Shown: piece after piece, positions 21,998 through 32,714 of the stretch
How the letters are laid out: every line of letters begins with the position of its first letter
Numbering within the stretch: the first letter of the stretch is position 1
NCBI GenBank assembly: GCA_963576565.1
Contig: OY755038.1
Location: 204,759,013-204,823,012, forward strand
Direction: 5' to 3'
Source of the DNA: Aspidapion aeneum
Lineage: Eukaryota; Arthropoda; Insecta; Coleoptera; Brentidae
Length of the DNA stretch: 64,000 bases
Position numbers and translations under genes: made by a program
Notes under the pieces: model-generated
What the model saw: the letters and a program-made list of their open reading frames with translations, nothing else
Told to the model about the DNA's origin: nothing
Databases searched by the model: none

Positions 21998-22245
21998 TCA
22001 CTTATTACTCTCAACAACCATTTTTACCTTCCCAGCCCGCGCAGCAATGGCTACAGAAGGTATTATTTTCGATTTTTTTTTAAGATAACGCCGAAAATGT
22101 GGTATTTTGGGTATTTTGATCTATTCTAGTAATATAGTCGTATTGTCTGTCTGTGTGTGAGTGTGTGTATGTCTGCCATAACACGATAGCTCCTAAACCA
22201 CTGCACCGATTTTCGTAAAATGTTCAGGTAAAAAAGTGTTAGACA
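21998..22245. repeat. Dispersed repeat D2, copy 2, with GT-rich tract
   Basis: Contains 'gcccgcgcagcaatggctac', 'agataacgccgaaaatgtg', then 'gtctgtctgtgtgtgagtgtgtg' and the recurrent module GATAGCTCCTAAACCACTGC followed by 'accgattttcgtaaaatg'. Confidence 0.65.
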
Positions 22246-22279
22246 CTGTTACGAGCTGATTAGATTTTGTTCAAAATCC

Positions 22280-22690
22280 CCGTTTTTTGACAATTAAAAA
22301 ATGTAAAATATGCTAACTTTTCATCGGAGCATCCCACCAATAATTTATTTCCGGATTATAGTAGGCCGCATTTTTCTCAATAATTTATTTAATAATTAAA
22401 AACTTTGTAGAAGCTTTCGTTTCTAAGATATTTAGAAAAAACTGTTTTTAATGCTGATATATCATAGAGTTTGTGCTTGAATTGTGCTAAGATATGTATA
22501 CCAGACTTGAAAACAGTTTTTTGTAAATATATCAGAAACTAAAGCTCTTACGAAGTTTTTGGTTACACAAATTATTGAGCAAAATGCGGTCTACTATATT
22601 CCAAAAACTGCATATCGATTGGATGCTCTGATATAAAATTAGAATTTTTCTAATTTTTCAATTGCCAAAAATTGGATTTATAATAATAGT
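22280..22690. mobile_element. ~410-bp foldback
   Basis: Arms of about 165 bases around a centre near 22480. Left GGCCGCATTTTTCTCAATAA faces 'aattattgagcaaaatgcggtc'; left 'gaagctttcgtttctaagatattt' faces 'atatatcagaaactaaagctctt'; left 'ggagcatcc' faces 'ggatgctc'. No coding. Confidence 0.65.
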
Positions 22691-22794
22691 AAAATCATAT
22701 ACAGTAAAAGGCTATTTTTACGGGCAATGCATTTAATTATGTATAACACATAAACCCACTAATTATTCAATGTAAACCAAATTTTGAAAAGTCT

Positions 22795-23010
22795 GTAAAA
22801 AATGTACTTACCATCACAAAATGCGCAAGCTATTTTTACAATACACAGCGCAAAACATCACATGTTGAGCAAAGACCAACTTAAGCTCAGCCGACCAATC
22901 AAATTGCAGAGAGTTGAACCAGTCATAGGGATAAAACATCTAATATTACGAAGTTTTATTCTTGCGCAGTTTACCTAAAACTGCGGTATCCTGTTTTACC
23001 CCCGTACCCC
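22795..23010. repeat. Dispersed repeat D3, copy 1
   Basis: Inverse match to 62915-63120, sharing CATCACATGTTGAGCAAAG, 'cttaagctcagcc', 'gagttgaaccagt' and TTTTATTCTTGCGCAGTT. Function unknown. Confidence 0.75.
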
Positions 23011-23590
23011 AATTTGCCCCCCTCACCCCTATCATAAAAGTAATTTTTTTATTGGTCCTGAAATTACGACCATTTTCTGGGCCTTTTACTCTAGCCTAGG
23101 GTGAAGCCTAAGACCGTCGCTGGTTCTTAAATTTGAACTTTCACGTTGGAAGCGTAAATTTATTTAATCAGAATTTAATTCAACGTTTTCCATTCTGTTC
23201 TCGTTTAGAAAACCATTTTAAATTCGCTCGTAGTCGCAAAAATACCTACTTTTATAACCTACCCTCGTAAAATCAAAAATTTTTACGACTTTTGTCTATT
23301 TATCGCAGCTAATTTTATGTTCTCATCTTTTTCGAGTTTAACAAAATTGAGTGTTTGGAATAAAAATAATATTATATCTTCATGGGCAACATTTTGCACT
23401 TTTTTGTTTCGATGTTTATTGGCCCTTTCACTTTTTAGGTATCATGACCGGGTTTTTGGTTTAAAAATAAAGAAAGGTCAGGGACAGATGAAAGATTCAT
23501 CAGTCCTTGGTAGGGTGCTTGGCTCAACTTTTTTCGCCCTAAGCTTTTTAAAAACGCACTTTTTATTTTATTGATATTATATTGAGAAAA
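23011..23590. other. No recognised gene
   Basis: An 85-codon plus-strand frame (23317-23574) lies here; its 3' half partly overlaps the start of family I on the other strand. No domain seen. Confidence 0.35.
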
Positions 23591-24400
23591 AATGCGAGAG
23601 TTTTTATAGGATATAAATAAAAACAAACATTTTTCGTGGCTAAGCGGGCATATTAAGATTTTGTTTCTATCAAACGTGAAAATTAGTACCCGTGAAAGTT
23701 TCATGGCTAATCGGATAAAAAAAAGGAGTTTTTGTTTCTCTCATATTTTTCCGTAAGTAGCTTGAAAGCCTAACCTCACGGGGGTCCAAGATCTAATGGA
23801 CACCTAATAAGTGTTGACAGTTAACTGTTTCGTCCTTATGGGACTCCTCAGAACACTACTTGGTCAATATGACACTCTTGCGAAGTTAGTTAGACGGTTT
23901 TGTCAGTAACGCTATGTAAATAGTGAGAAAACTAACGCAAGAAGCGCCATCTAACAACAGCAGGCGAAAATAACTGCTATACATATCGATCAATGAAAAG
24001 ACCGATTACAAATAAACCGTGACCTACGACAGCTCTTTTGCCTTTCAGACCAGATCAACGCTTATTGCGTTTTTTCCCGTCATCAGACACGTGAGCGTCA
24101 GTCAACGGAATTTTTAAGTAAAATAATACTAACAATCGTGAAATTTAGTACCCGTGAATTAAAAAATCAAACAAGTTACATGGCTAATCGGGTAAAAAAA
24201 AGGAGTTTTTCTTTCTCTCATATTTTTCCGTGGGTAGCTCGAAAGGTTAATCTCACGGGGGTCCAAGATCTAATGGACCTATTAAGTGTTGACAGTTAAG
24301 TGTTTCGTCCTTAAGGGACTCTTCAGAACATTGCATTGTCATGACATTAAGCCACGAAAAATTGTTGTTTTTTTATTCACGGGTACTAAACTTTATATTT
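23590..24400 (-). repeat. Family-I repeat, tandem copies, minus orientation
   Basis: Two successive units in reverse orientation to the 63-kb copy: CTCACGGGGGTCCAAGATCT occurs at about 23775 and 24252, a spacing near 480. Landmarks include 'cgtttcgtcctta.ggact', 'atacatatcgatcaatgaaaaga' and GTGACCTACGACAGCTCTT. The second unit ends at 'aagccacgaaaaattgttg'. Confidence 0.75.
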
Positions 24401-24539
24401 ATGATATAAATATTTTATATTATTGCCTCGTCAATTGGGAATCTTCTAATTTGCTTAAATGTAAACTTTTTAAATTATACATATTTTATATTAAAAAAAC
24501 GAATTATTTGCATATGTCTCTATGTTTGTCATGGTAATG

Positions 24540-25685
24540 TCCCACTTCTCGTCAACAGATGTCCCACTTTTCGTCATATCTTTATTTTAAAATATAAAAA
24601 TATACATAGGTACTTAATAACAGAAAAAGATAATGTTTAAATTTTGTATTTAAAAAAAATAAAAAAATGTCCAGTAATTCGTAATCCCCCTTCTTTTTGG
24701 GAAAATCACAAAAAACTAAATTTGATACGTTAAGAAATTTTTGACACCTACCAACAAAACAGGAGAAGGGCTCACCCTATAATTAACACAATATCAAAAA
24801 ACAAACATCTTATACTTCAGCAAACATCGAGGTTAACATTTTCGGCAACATTTATGTCTTGAACTTTGTGAATTTATTTTTGTCTTCTATCTATCCGAAA
24901 AAAGGAATGATAAAATTTTTAAAAACCTTGAATTTTTGTAATATATCGCAATTTATTTTTTTTATAAACAAAGCATTACACAAGATAAAGGACTTAAGTA
25001 AAATAAGTTAAGAGTAAACTTTCATGTCCAAAACGCCGTCACCCATGTTTTTAAAAAAAATTAAAAAAAGAAACCATAAAAAAATTAAATTTGACATTTA
25101 ACTAAAAAATATCTAGTTCTCTTACCTTATAAGAAAACCCCTTTGATGGGGTTGTGCTGAGTCAAGTCTGAAATAAATTGCGCAGCAATGTTGCTTTTAC
25201 AGTTGCCGTTTAAGCTGTTGTAGGTATTGTTAACAAATTATTATGAAAAGCATTGCACTCATTTTTTTTAATTATGTGCAATAAGATTCTTAGTTCTCAA
25301 AATTATTGGTCCCGGACGGAAATTGGAGCAAGTACCTTACCTATTTCAAAAAGAACAATAATAGATAAAACACAAAATATAACTGTTATTAAAAGGCTAA
25401 AACTCTTTCTTTCTTTCCGAAAAACTTGTACCAAGTATTACAATAAAAGTTTTCCGGCTTTTCCATTCTCGCGACTGCTGTACAGCTTTATCTCTGAGTG
25501 AAATATGGCAACACTACATCACGACACTAAAAAGGGGGATAAATTAGTGCAGTTCTTGATTTATAAGGCTCTTAAATGTTTTAAGCTGGCTTATTGTAGT
25601 TTTAGCACGGGTTTTTCTTTTTGGTTTATGTGTCATTCCTCAGTTTGATATACTGGATTTAGTATGGGTAGTAGTTTTTATTTAT
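24540..25685. other. No recognised gene
   Basis: AT-rich, with an 82-codon plus-strand frame (25253-25501) without a domain. No recurrent repeat seen. Confidence 0.4.
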
Positions 25686-25689
25686 TGAC

Positions 25690-25855
25690 TTCAATCATTC
25701 TATTTTTTTACCTTCCTAGCCTGCGCGGCTATATCTAAAAAAGGTATTATTTTCGACGAAAAAAAAATTGAGATAACGCCGAAAATGTGTTTATTGAGTG
25801 TATTTGAAGCTATCTTAGCAATATCGTCGTGACGTCTATGCATGTGTGTGTCTGT
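25690..25855. repeat. Dispersed repeat D2, copy 3
   Basis: Third copy of D2: 'taccttcctagcctgcgcgg', 'ggtattattttcgacg', GAGATAACGCCGAAAATGTG, 'agcaatatcgtcgtgacgtc'. Confidence 0.6.
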
Positions 25856-26585
25856 CAGGCTCGGACGCATATTCATATCTATCACCTGGAATAGCGATTC
25901 GAACGAGCCCGAGCTAAGTTCTTATCCATCACATGTTATATTCATATCTATCACTTGGTATCGCACATCAAGCGAGCTCGAGCGTAGCTCTTATCCATCA
26001 CATGTTATCAACGCGTCTTCATAACCAACATGTGCAATGGCGATATTTATAGTGCATGAATAATTTTTAAATACCTACTTAGATATCAAAAAGCAATTTT
26101 CACAATTTTTGTGTGTGTCTGGCATCACGCATATATTGCCAAGCTGATTTTGATGAGGTGGTAAAAATAATACGAACCGAACCGATCCGAACCAATCCGA
26201 ACCGATCCGAACCGAACCGAATCATTGTTCCCAACCGAACCAAACCGAACCGAACCCTAAACAGTGAATACAACTTATCTCAGGTTCTTCTTCCGTTGAC
26301 GTTGAAGTTTACTCTGAATGAACAATCATCAATGTGATGGTAACTATATATTGAGGGTAAAAATAAGCTCATATTTTTTGCAAAATAAGACAAAAGCACA
26401 TTGCTCGCTACACAGCTGAAGGTGAACTAACATCTTATTTTCGCGATTGCGTGTGTTAGTTATGAAGGCGCGTTGCTTAACAAGTGATAGATAAGAGCCT
26501 AGGTCCGGCATACGTTCGCGCTCACCCGATTCGCTATTCCAGGTGATAGATATGAATATGCGGCCCGCACTAGCCTGGGCGGAAG
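25856..26585. mobile_element. TIR/foldback element with CCGAA minisatellite
   Basis: The left end carries two ~66-base tandem copies starting CATATTCATATCTATCACCT (25868) and TATTCATATCTATCACTTGG (25929), each ending CTTATCCATCACATG. The right end (26478-26565) is the inverse: GTGATAGATAAGAG, then CCAGGTGATAGATATGAATA. Both ends also share 'cttcataac.aac'. The middle (26172-26255) is a CCGAA/CCGATC minisatellite. Confidence 0.65.
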
Positions 26586-26801
26586 GGCGGCGATTCCCGC
26601 CGGGGCCACGGGTTACCTGGCGGTTGGGGCAGGGACTACATTTGTCAAAGAATGTTATTCTTTGGTAAGCCGGGGCCCTTTTTCGATCAAAATTAAGAAG
26701 ATAGCATTACATTACTATATGATTATCTAAGTTTATATTTAAACTATCTGTGGTTGTTGCATGGTCTATAGTGGCATTATGAAAACTACCCATGTAAATG
26801 G
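26586..26801. other. GC-rich patch 26575-26690, no gene
   Basis: Starts with 'cgcactagcctgggcggaagg' and contains 'gggcccttttt', GC-rich against the local background. No open frame of note. Confidence 0.35.
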
Positions 26802-26941
26802 GCTATCCAGTGACGTTCTTTTAAAATAACCTCTTTTGTTGTTGTATTCGTTTTTGTTCTTATCATGGGATCACGTGACGTTTCCGAAGCCGGCCCTTCA
26901 AAAAAGATTATAAGACACACAAATATAAACAGTGGGTTCAC
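26802..26941. repeat. 140-bp direct repeat flanking a palindrome, left
   Basis: From GCTATCCAGTGACGTTCTTT to AACAGTGGGTTCAC; matches 27554-27693 closely and in the same orientation. Includes ATCACGTGACGTTTCC. Confidence 0.8.
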
Positions 26942-26943
26942 AA

Positions 26944-26974
26944 CACGGTGGATAGAATAGACCGGTATTCGGAT

Positions 26975-27022
<48 letters not shown>

Positions 27023-27554
27023 TATATGTCGAATTTTAACGTCACTGGTGGTCCAGCTGTTTTTTGTAAACAAAAGTTAGATATGATATGAACAACTAAT
27101 ATTTTTTGAATTTTTTTAAAACTAAGGCAATTTTCCTACTAATTTTTAGTATATTCTTATAAAATAATATTTTTCAGACATACCAGTCGTTATTTTTTAT
27201 AGCCGGCTTCATTTCTCTTTACACAACAATTATTATACGAATAAAATAATGTCTTCGTTTCAGCTCCAAAAATCATCCGCTGACCTAAATCTTTGTTTAC
27301 TTGCCAAGTGATCGGTTCACCTTTGATACTAAACGATCACATTCAGTTTGACTTGAAGTTTTGTGTAATAAAAAATAAAGCGGGCTTAAAAAAAATAACG
27401 ACAATACGTCTAGAAAATTACATTTTATAAGGAAGTACTAGAAAACGGTAGGAAAATTGCCTTGGTTTTCAAAATATTCAAAAAATATTAGTTGTTCCGT
27501 TGTTCATATCATATCTAACTAAGATCCGAACACCGGTCTATTCTATCCACCGTG
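26944..27554. mobile_element. 611-bp foldback with (TA)n expansion
   Basis: The ends are CACGGTGGATAGAATAGACC and the inverse GGTCTATTCTATCCACCGTG. The arms continue with 'ggatctta' facing 'taagatcc' and 'agatatgatatgaacaactaatattttt' facing its inverse near 27490-27530. In the left arm a (TA)n run of about 44 bases (26977-27020) plus about 35 bases to 27055 has no partner. It lies exactly between two 140-bp direct repeats. Confidence 0.75.
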
Positions 27555-27693
27555 CTATCCAGTGGCGTTCTTTTGAAATAACCTCTTTTGTTGTTGTGTT
27601 CGATTTTGTTCTTATCAAGTGATCACGTGACGTTTCCCAAGACGGCCCTTAAAAAAAGATTATAAGACACACAAATGTAAACAGTGGGTTCAC
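27554..27693. repeat. 140-bp direct repeat flanking a palindrome, right
   Basis: From GCTATCCAGTGGCGTTCTTT to AACAGTGGGTTCAC; partner of 26802-26941. Confidence 0.8.
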
Positions 27694-28348
27694 CATGCGT
27701 TTGACATTACCTTTGGAAAAGCTGCAAATTTTGCTGAAGTAGAAGTGCACTCGTAGGCAACCCGTTATGCAGCCTAACCAAACTTACTCTACTTTAATGT
27801 TAGCGCGGCCCACGGTCCGTAAATAATCGGGTTGTCTGGTAAATCCCAGCCAATAGGAACTCGGCAGCCTATGACGCGGCAATATGCCTGCTCCACGATC
27901 AATAAAGAGAGACCTATACGTTATATTATGAGAGAAATAAAGATAGGTGCCGCAAAAATACCAAAATTTATTAAATAATTTAAAAATTTATGATAAAAAT
28001 TCCAACAGTTTTATAAATATCAGATTCAGGACACGATTATAAATACTTTTCCTAAGTTAATTAGACTCTCTTGTTCATATTAATTTAACTTTTTTCGCCT
28101 CACACATAGGATACATACATAGGAGGTATTTAAAATAGGTTTTTTTTTGAGAAATATTATCAAAAAAATTAAAAGAAAGGAAATTGAAATGACTTCAGGT
28201 CAATGGCAGTAATGGAACATTCATAAATTACATAACGCAAAGATTCCGGATTTTTGATCCTTCCTTGTTAACGCATTTCAAGAAAAATTATATTAAAAAT
28301 ACATTGACTGTAACGCTAATATTCCTTCCCTCCTACTTGAGCATTATA

Positions 28349-28630
28349 CAGGGTGTTCCAAATTGAGTGTCCACCATTGCTAACTTTTGTATTATTAAAG
28401 ACAGAAAAAAGTTTAAATTGGCAAACTAGTAGAATTTTTGATGCTCTTTAAGATGCTCAAATAAAAAAAATCGAACATTGAGTTATCGAGTTTTTTAAAA
28501 AACATAAAACCAATTTTAATTTAAACATTTTTTATAATTTTCAAAAATTCTACCAGTTTGCTAATTTAACTTTTTTTCTATTTTTAATAACAAAGTTAGA
28601 AATGGTGGACTTTTAACTTGAAACACCCAG
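28349..28630. mobile_element. 282-bp mariner-type MITE, TA flanks
   Basis: The ends read CAGGGTGTTCCAAATTGAGT at the left and, inverted, CTGGGTGTTTCAAGTTAAAA at the right. Both continue with GTCCACCATT and 'ctaacttt', with arms of about 110 bases. TA lies outside each end (28347-28348 and 28631-28632). CAGGGTGTT ends at TA are usual for mariner-derived MITEs. Confidence 0.8.
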
Positions 28631-28718
28631 TATATAATTTAAGAATGGTCCTCATCAGTTTTGTTTTTAAATCATATTACAAGCAACAAAAAACTATACC
28701 TATCTAATTATAGAATAG

Positions 28719-29039
28719 TTACAAATTAATTTTCTTTAACTTTTTTACTGTTTTTCGATTCTCATCAGTCCCTGTATCATCAAGCTTTCGTTTCATTGTG
28801 GATTCATTTTGCTTTTTGGTATTTATAAATTTGATTCTTATCATCACTCTTTGTTTCACAAATAAATTTACGAATTTATATGGAATAGAAATATTTGTTT
28901 TAAATTTAAAATTGGCACCATGCAATTTTATGAACCATTTGTCCATTTTGTTAACATTTTCTTTCCATGATGGTAAAGACTCAGTTAAGCCTCTAAAAGA
29001 AAGGCTTTGCACCCAAGGTGGCATGGCACATGAATGCAT
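28719..29039 (-). pseudogene. Transposase-like C-terminal fragment, 106 codons
   Basis: The frame starts MHSCAMPPWVQSLSFRGLTE, contains LPSWKENVNKMDKWF and FVNLFVKQRVMIRIKFINTK, and ends with a basic KRKLDD...KKLKK tail. A block of the F-VKTR--IRIK-LN type followed by a Lys/Arg-rich tail is seen at the C-terminus of some P/THAP-type transposases; that match is from memory of the family and is uncertain. It lies inside the TIR element 27785-29160, which supports a transposon origin. It could instead be an unrelated open frame. Confidence 0.4.
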
Positions 29040-29160
29040 ATTGAGAGAACTGTTTCCTAGGAAAACTGTGACGTAGCTCTGACGTCACGGCCGTCATGAC
29101 ACCGAGTTACCAGACAACCGGTTTATTTAATGACCATGAGCGCGGCCCTATTAAAATGCC

Positions 29161-29955
29161 GGAGACTCAGTTGTAGTTATTTTTGTTATGCTTTTGTTGA
29201 AAAAGAAAGAAATTCTTGGAGTTTCCTTATTACAGTTAGATTTCACCGCAAATTTAATTAAAAAAAATCTGGCAAAAGTACAAATAACGGAAAACAGTAT
29301 TGACAAGACTTGAGATTTCTAAAGCTGAGAGAGAGTCAAACAGGCCGACCCAGCCCGAGCCCCCACTTCTTAAGATAAACCTTATAATCTTAAATTATTG
29401 TAAAAAATAACCAACATATAAATTGCAATTTCTGACAATATCGCCAAAAAATTACCTTATGCCTTAAGAAATTATAACAAAATATTTTAAAAAAAGTTTT
29501 ATAACACCCTATATATAGCCTTCTAGAGTTTAAAACTAGTACAGCTTTTTTCGCTCGGATGAAAATTACTTCTTTTAGATTAAGCTAATCCTTTTTCAGG
29601 GAAATGAGGCCTTTTTTGCTTTAAGATTAACCCTGCACCAGCGTAATCTCTAAAACCTTATTAATTATGCACTCAAAAGGGTTCTCCAGTTATAAGGATG
29701 ATAAATTTACTTTTTTATTTTGAAAATACTAGGATTTAAGAGGTTTTATCTTTTTTTATTTTATTTATTGGCTTTGTCTAGTAATTTAAATAATGTACAA
29801 AACTTTAAGGGGCGGTGGGAAAGGATAAAAAAGGAAAAATATTTATATTACATTTTGCATCAAACCCATTTTATTCTTAAATACAAGGTATCAAAACAAA
29901 CAAATATTTTTCTTTTCGATTTTTTGTTATAACTTCCTTAAAAATTATAATACAT
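29161..29955. other. No recognised gene
   Basis: AT-rich, with a 70-codon plus-strand frame at 29720-29932 that has no domain. No recurrent repeat recognised. Confidence 0.4.
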
Positions 29956-29959
29956 CGAA

Positions 29960-31420
29960 TCCGAGGTTGGGCTTTCAAGCTACCCACGGAAAAATATGAG
30001 AGAAACAAAAACTAATTTTTACCCGATTAGCCACAAAACTTGATTTTTACATTTACGGGTACTAAATTTCACGTTTGTTAGTATTATTTGGCTTAAAAAT
30101 TCCGTTGACTTGATGCTCACGTGTCTGATGGCGATAAGTGTTGATCTGGCCTGAAAGGCAGAAGAGCTGTCGTAGGTCACGGATTAGTTTGTTTCTTTTT
30201 ATTTGTAGTCGTTTTTTTTTCATTGATCGATGTGTATAGCAGGTTATTTTCGCCTGCTATTGTTCTGGTTTCTCTCGTATCTCGGTAGAGGGCGCTTCTT
30301 GCGTGAGTTTTCTCACTATTTACATAGGATTAGAGACAAAACCGTCTAATTAACTTCGCAAGAATGTTACATTGACTAAGCAGGGTTCTCATGAGTCCCA
30401 TAAGGACGAAACAGTTAACTGTGAACACTTATTAGGTGTCCATTAGATCTTCGACCACCGTGAGGTTAAGCTTTCAAGCTACGCACGGGAAAATATGAGA
30501 GAAACAAAAACTCCTTATTACCCAATAAGCCACGAAACTTGTTTGATTTTTAAATTCACGGGACTAAATTTTACGTTTGTTGGTATTATTTGGCTTAAAA
30601 ATTCCGCTAAGTTGACGCCCACGTGTCTCATGGCGGGCAAAAAGGCAATAAGCGTTGATCTGGCCTGAAAGGCAGAAGAGCTGTCGTAGGTCACGGACTA
30701 GTTTGTTTATTTTTATTTGTAATCGATCTTTTTTCATTGATCGATATGTATAGCAGTTTATTTTCGCCTGCTATTGTTCTGGTTTCTCTCGTATCTCGGT
30801 AGATGGCGCTTCTTACGAGAGTTTTCTCACTATTTACATAGGATTAAAGACAAAACCGTCTAATTAACTTCGCAAGAGTGTCACATTGACCAAGCAGTGT
30901 TCTGAGGAGTCCCATAAAGACGAAACGGTCAACTGTGCACACTTATTAGGTGTCCATTAGATCTTGGACCACCGCAGGCTCGGCTCGTGCCGCAGGCGAG
31001 GTGAGACGGTACATTATAAACACCAGTATACAAGTTATTCTCTCTTAAAACTGGTTGCGTCAACGAACACCTAGACCATGTTACACTAGTTGAAAGAGAT
31101 CAGCGACATATTTGTAGGCAAATTTTTTTATTTATAATGTCGTTTTTCTGTTTCAACTTCTAAAAGTTCCAGGACGCCCCCAGTTTTAAGAGAGAATAAC
31201 TTGTATACTGGTGTTTATAATATACCGCTTTACTTCGCCTGCGGCACGAGCCGCGCCGACCACCGTGAAGTTAAGCTTTCAAGCTACCCACGGAAAAATA
31301 TGAGAGAAACAAAAACTGCTTTTTACCCGATTAGCTACGAAACTTGTTTGATTTTTAAATTCACGGGTACTAAGTTTCACGTTTGTTAGTCTTTATTTTA
31401 TCTTTTCTTTTTAGATTTTC
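29960..31420 (+). repeat. Family-I repeats, two full tandem units and a partial third
   Basis: Units begin at the GCTTTCAAGCTACCCACGG word (29970, 30470, 31273). The first spacing is 500 bases; the second is 803, or about 512 after removing the nested MITE and one copy of its target duplication. Each unit runs through CCCGATTAGCCACGAAACTT, 'acgtttgttagtatta', 'cacgtgtctgatggcg', GATCTGGCCTGAAAGGCAGA, 'gatcgatatgtatagca', 'tagatggcgcttctt', 'gacgaaac' and 'ggtgtccattagatctt'. No open frame is conserved, so it is non-coding. Confidence 0.85.
30975..31257. mobile_element. 283-bp hAT-like MITE nested in family I
   Basis: The ends are CAGGCTCGGCTCGTGCCGCA and, inverted from the right, GGCGCGGCTCGTGCCGCAGG; the match goes on through TTATAAACACCAGTATACAA and 'gttattctctcttaaaactgg', about 80 bases per arm. 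Direct duplications GACCACCG flank it (30967-30974 and 31258-31265). An eight-base duplication and a CAGG start fit hAT. Other family-I copies have a single GACC(A/C)CCG at this position, confirming the insertion site. Confidence 0.9.
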
Positions 31421-31869
31421 GTAAAAATAAAGAGTTTTGAAGTTAAAGGCCACTAAATGAAAAAATTGCTCAAATCCAAAATGACAAGAAAACGTGCAAC
31501 AGAGTTATTGTAGGAAATTTTATTGTCTTTTTGGAGGGGAGCCGCCTCTCCACCCTCAAAGTCGAAAACTCAAATTTTTGTTTAGGACTCCAATGTAAAC
31601 AACATGTCAAAATCGTGACTAAACCCCCTTTTGCAAGTTGGTATCTTCTTTTCACCCTAATGACTGGCCTACGGCCTAAATTTCTTTTCTATATTTATAT
31701 TAATAGCTCATAAAATGTAATTTTTAAAAAAATTGACTCATTAATACCTAATGCAAATGTTATTTAGCCACTTTCTGTACGTCCTTAACCTACAGTTTTT
31801 AGGAAAAACGCAATTAATGATTATATTAAATTTCAAAATTATCTAACATACGAGGTGTGACAATAAAAT

Positions 31870-32666
31870 TATTAGACTATTGTAATAAATCTGTGTATAC
31901 TTTATGTTTCGCCGATGATCAGATAGTAGTGGCTCAGGATTATGACGACCTCGAATATATGACACGAAAACTAATAGAAGAGTACAATAAGTGGGGACTA
32001 GAGGTTAATCTCAATAAGAGAGAGTATATGTGTATCGGTGGAATGAAACAGGATCTAATCTTAAATACCGGGCAGAGAATTCAGTCCTGTGATGAGTATA
32101 AATACTTAGGTCTAAAAAGTACAGCTGACGGAATACTAGACAAAGCTATAACAGATTGAAACGTACAAGGAAGAAAAGCAATAACTTTATTAAATGGAAT
32201 AATTTGGGACCAAAGTATATCAAAACATAACAAAAAGCTTATATATAACACCATTGTAAGTATTATTACATACGGCTCAGAAGTATGGCCAATCAAGGAT
32301 AGAACAGAAAAAATGCTTTCCGCTACGGAGATGGACTATTGGAGAAGAGTAGCAGGGAAATCCAAAAGAGAAAGAGTTACAAATCAAAGAATAAGAGAAA
32401 TTATGACAGTGGGGGAACGTACTTTAGTAGATGATATAAGAACAAAGCAACTGGTGTGGTACGGACATGGATAAAGAATGAATGATGAAAGACTACCTAA
32501 ACAAATACTACAATGAAAACCAATTGGCCGAAGGAAACGAGGACGACCAAGGAGAAGCTGGAGGGAAGGAATAGACAGTGGAATAAGAATAAGAGGCCTA
32601 GATGATGAATTATGGCCAAACAGAAACGAGTGGAGATTGGGTATCGGAAGACGTAGAACGTTGTGA
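31870..32666 (+). pseudogene. LINE reverse transcriptase 3' half (C), fullest copy
   Basis: Reads TLCFADDQIVVAQDYDDLEY, RKLIEEYNKWGLEVNLNKRE, YKYLGLKS, LLNGIIWDQSISKHNKKLIY, IITYGSEVWPIKDRTEKMLS, ATEMDYWRRVAGKSKRERVT, NQRIREIMTVGER, KQLVWYGHG, a stop, RMNDERLPKQIL, a stop, then KPIGRRKRGRPRRSWREGID and NEWRLGIGRRRTL before the terminal stop (32664-32666). This is RT motif C onward plus the C-terminal domain of a non-LTR element. At least four in-frame disruptions (32157, 32474, 32514 region, small deletion near 32255) inactivate it. Copy B at 14675 is its closest relative here. Confidence 0.9.
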
Positions 32667-32714
32667 AACCGATAAATATATATATAATAAATCTACCTTA
32701 TTAAAATACTAATA

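Larger units (their letters stand above)
27785..29160 (-). mobile_element. P-like TIR element remnant, ~1.4 kb
   Basis: Left terminus 'tactttaatgttagcgcggcc' and GGGTTGTCTGGTAA (27788-27842) match the inverse of the right terminus 'cattttaatagggccgcgctc' and CGGTTGTCTGGTAA (29106-29158). A minus-strand frame lies near the right side, and an MITE is nested at 28349-28630. No target duplication was resolved. Confidence 0.55.

Noticed and set aside
26870..26900. GGAAACGTCACG on the minus strand, like the hammerhead cleavage end.
   Set aside because: A stem exists before it (GAAG/CTTC) but there is no CUGAUGA-like core upstream, and the same holds for the copy at 27616.
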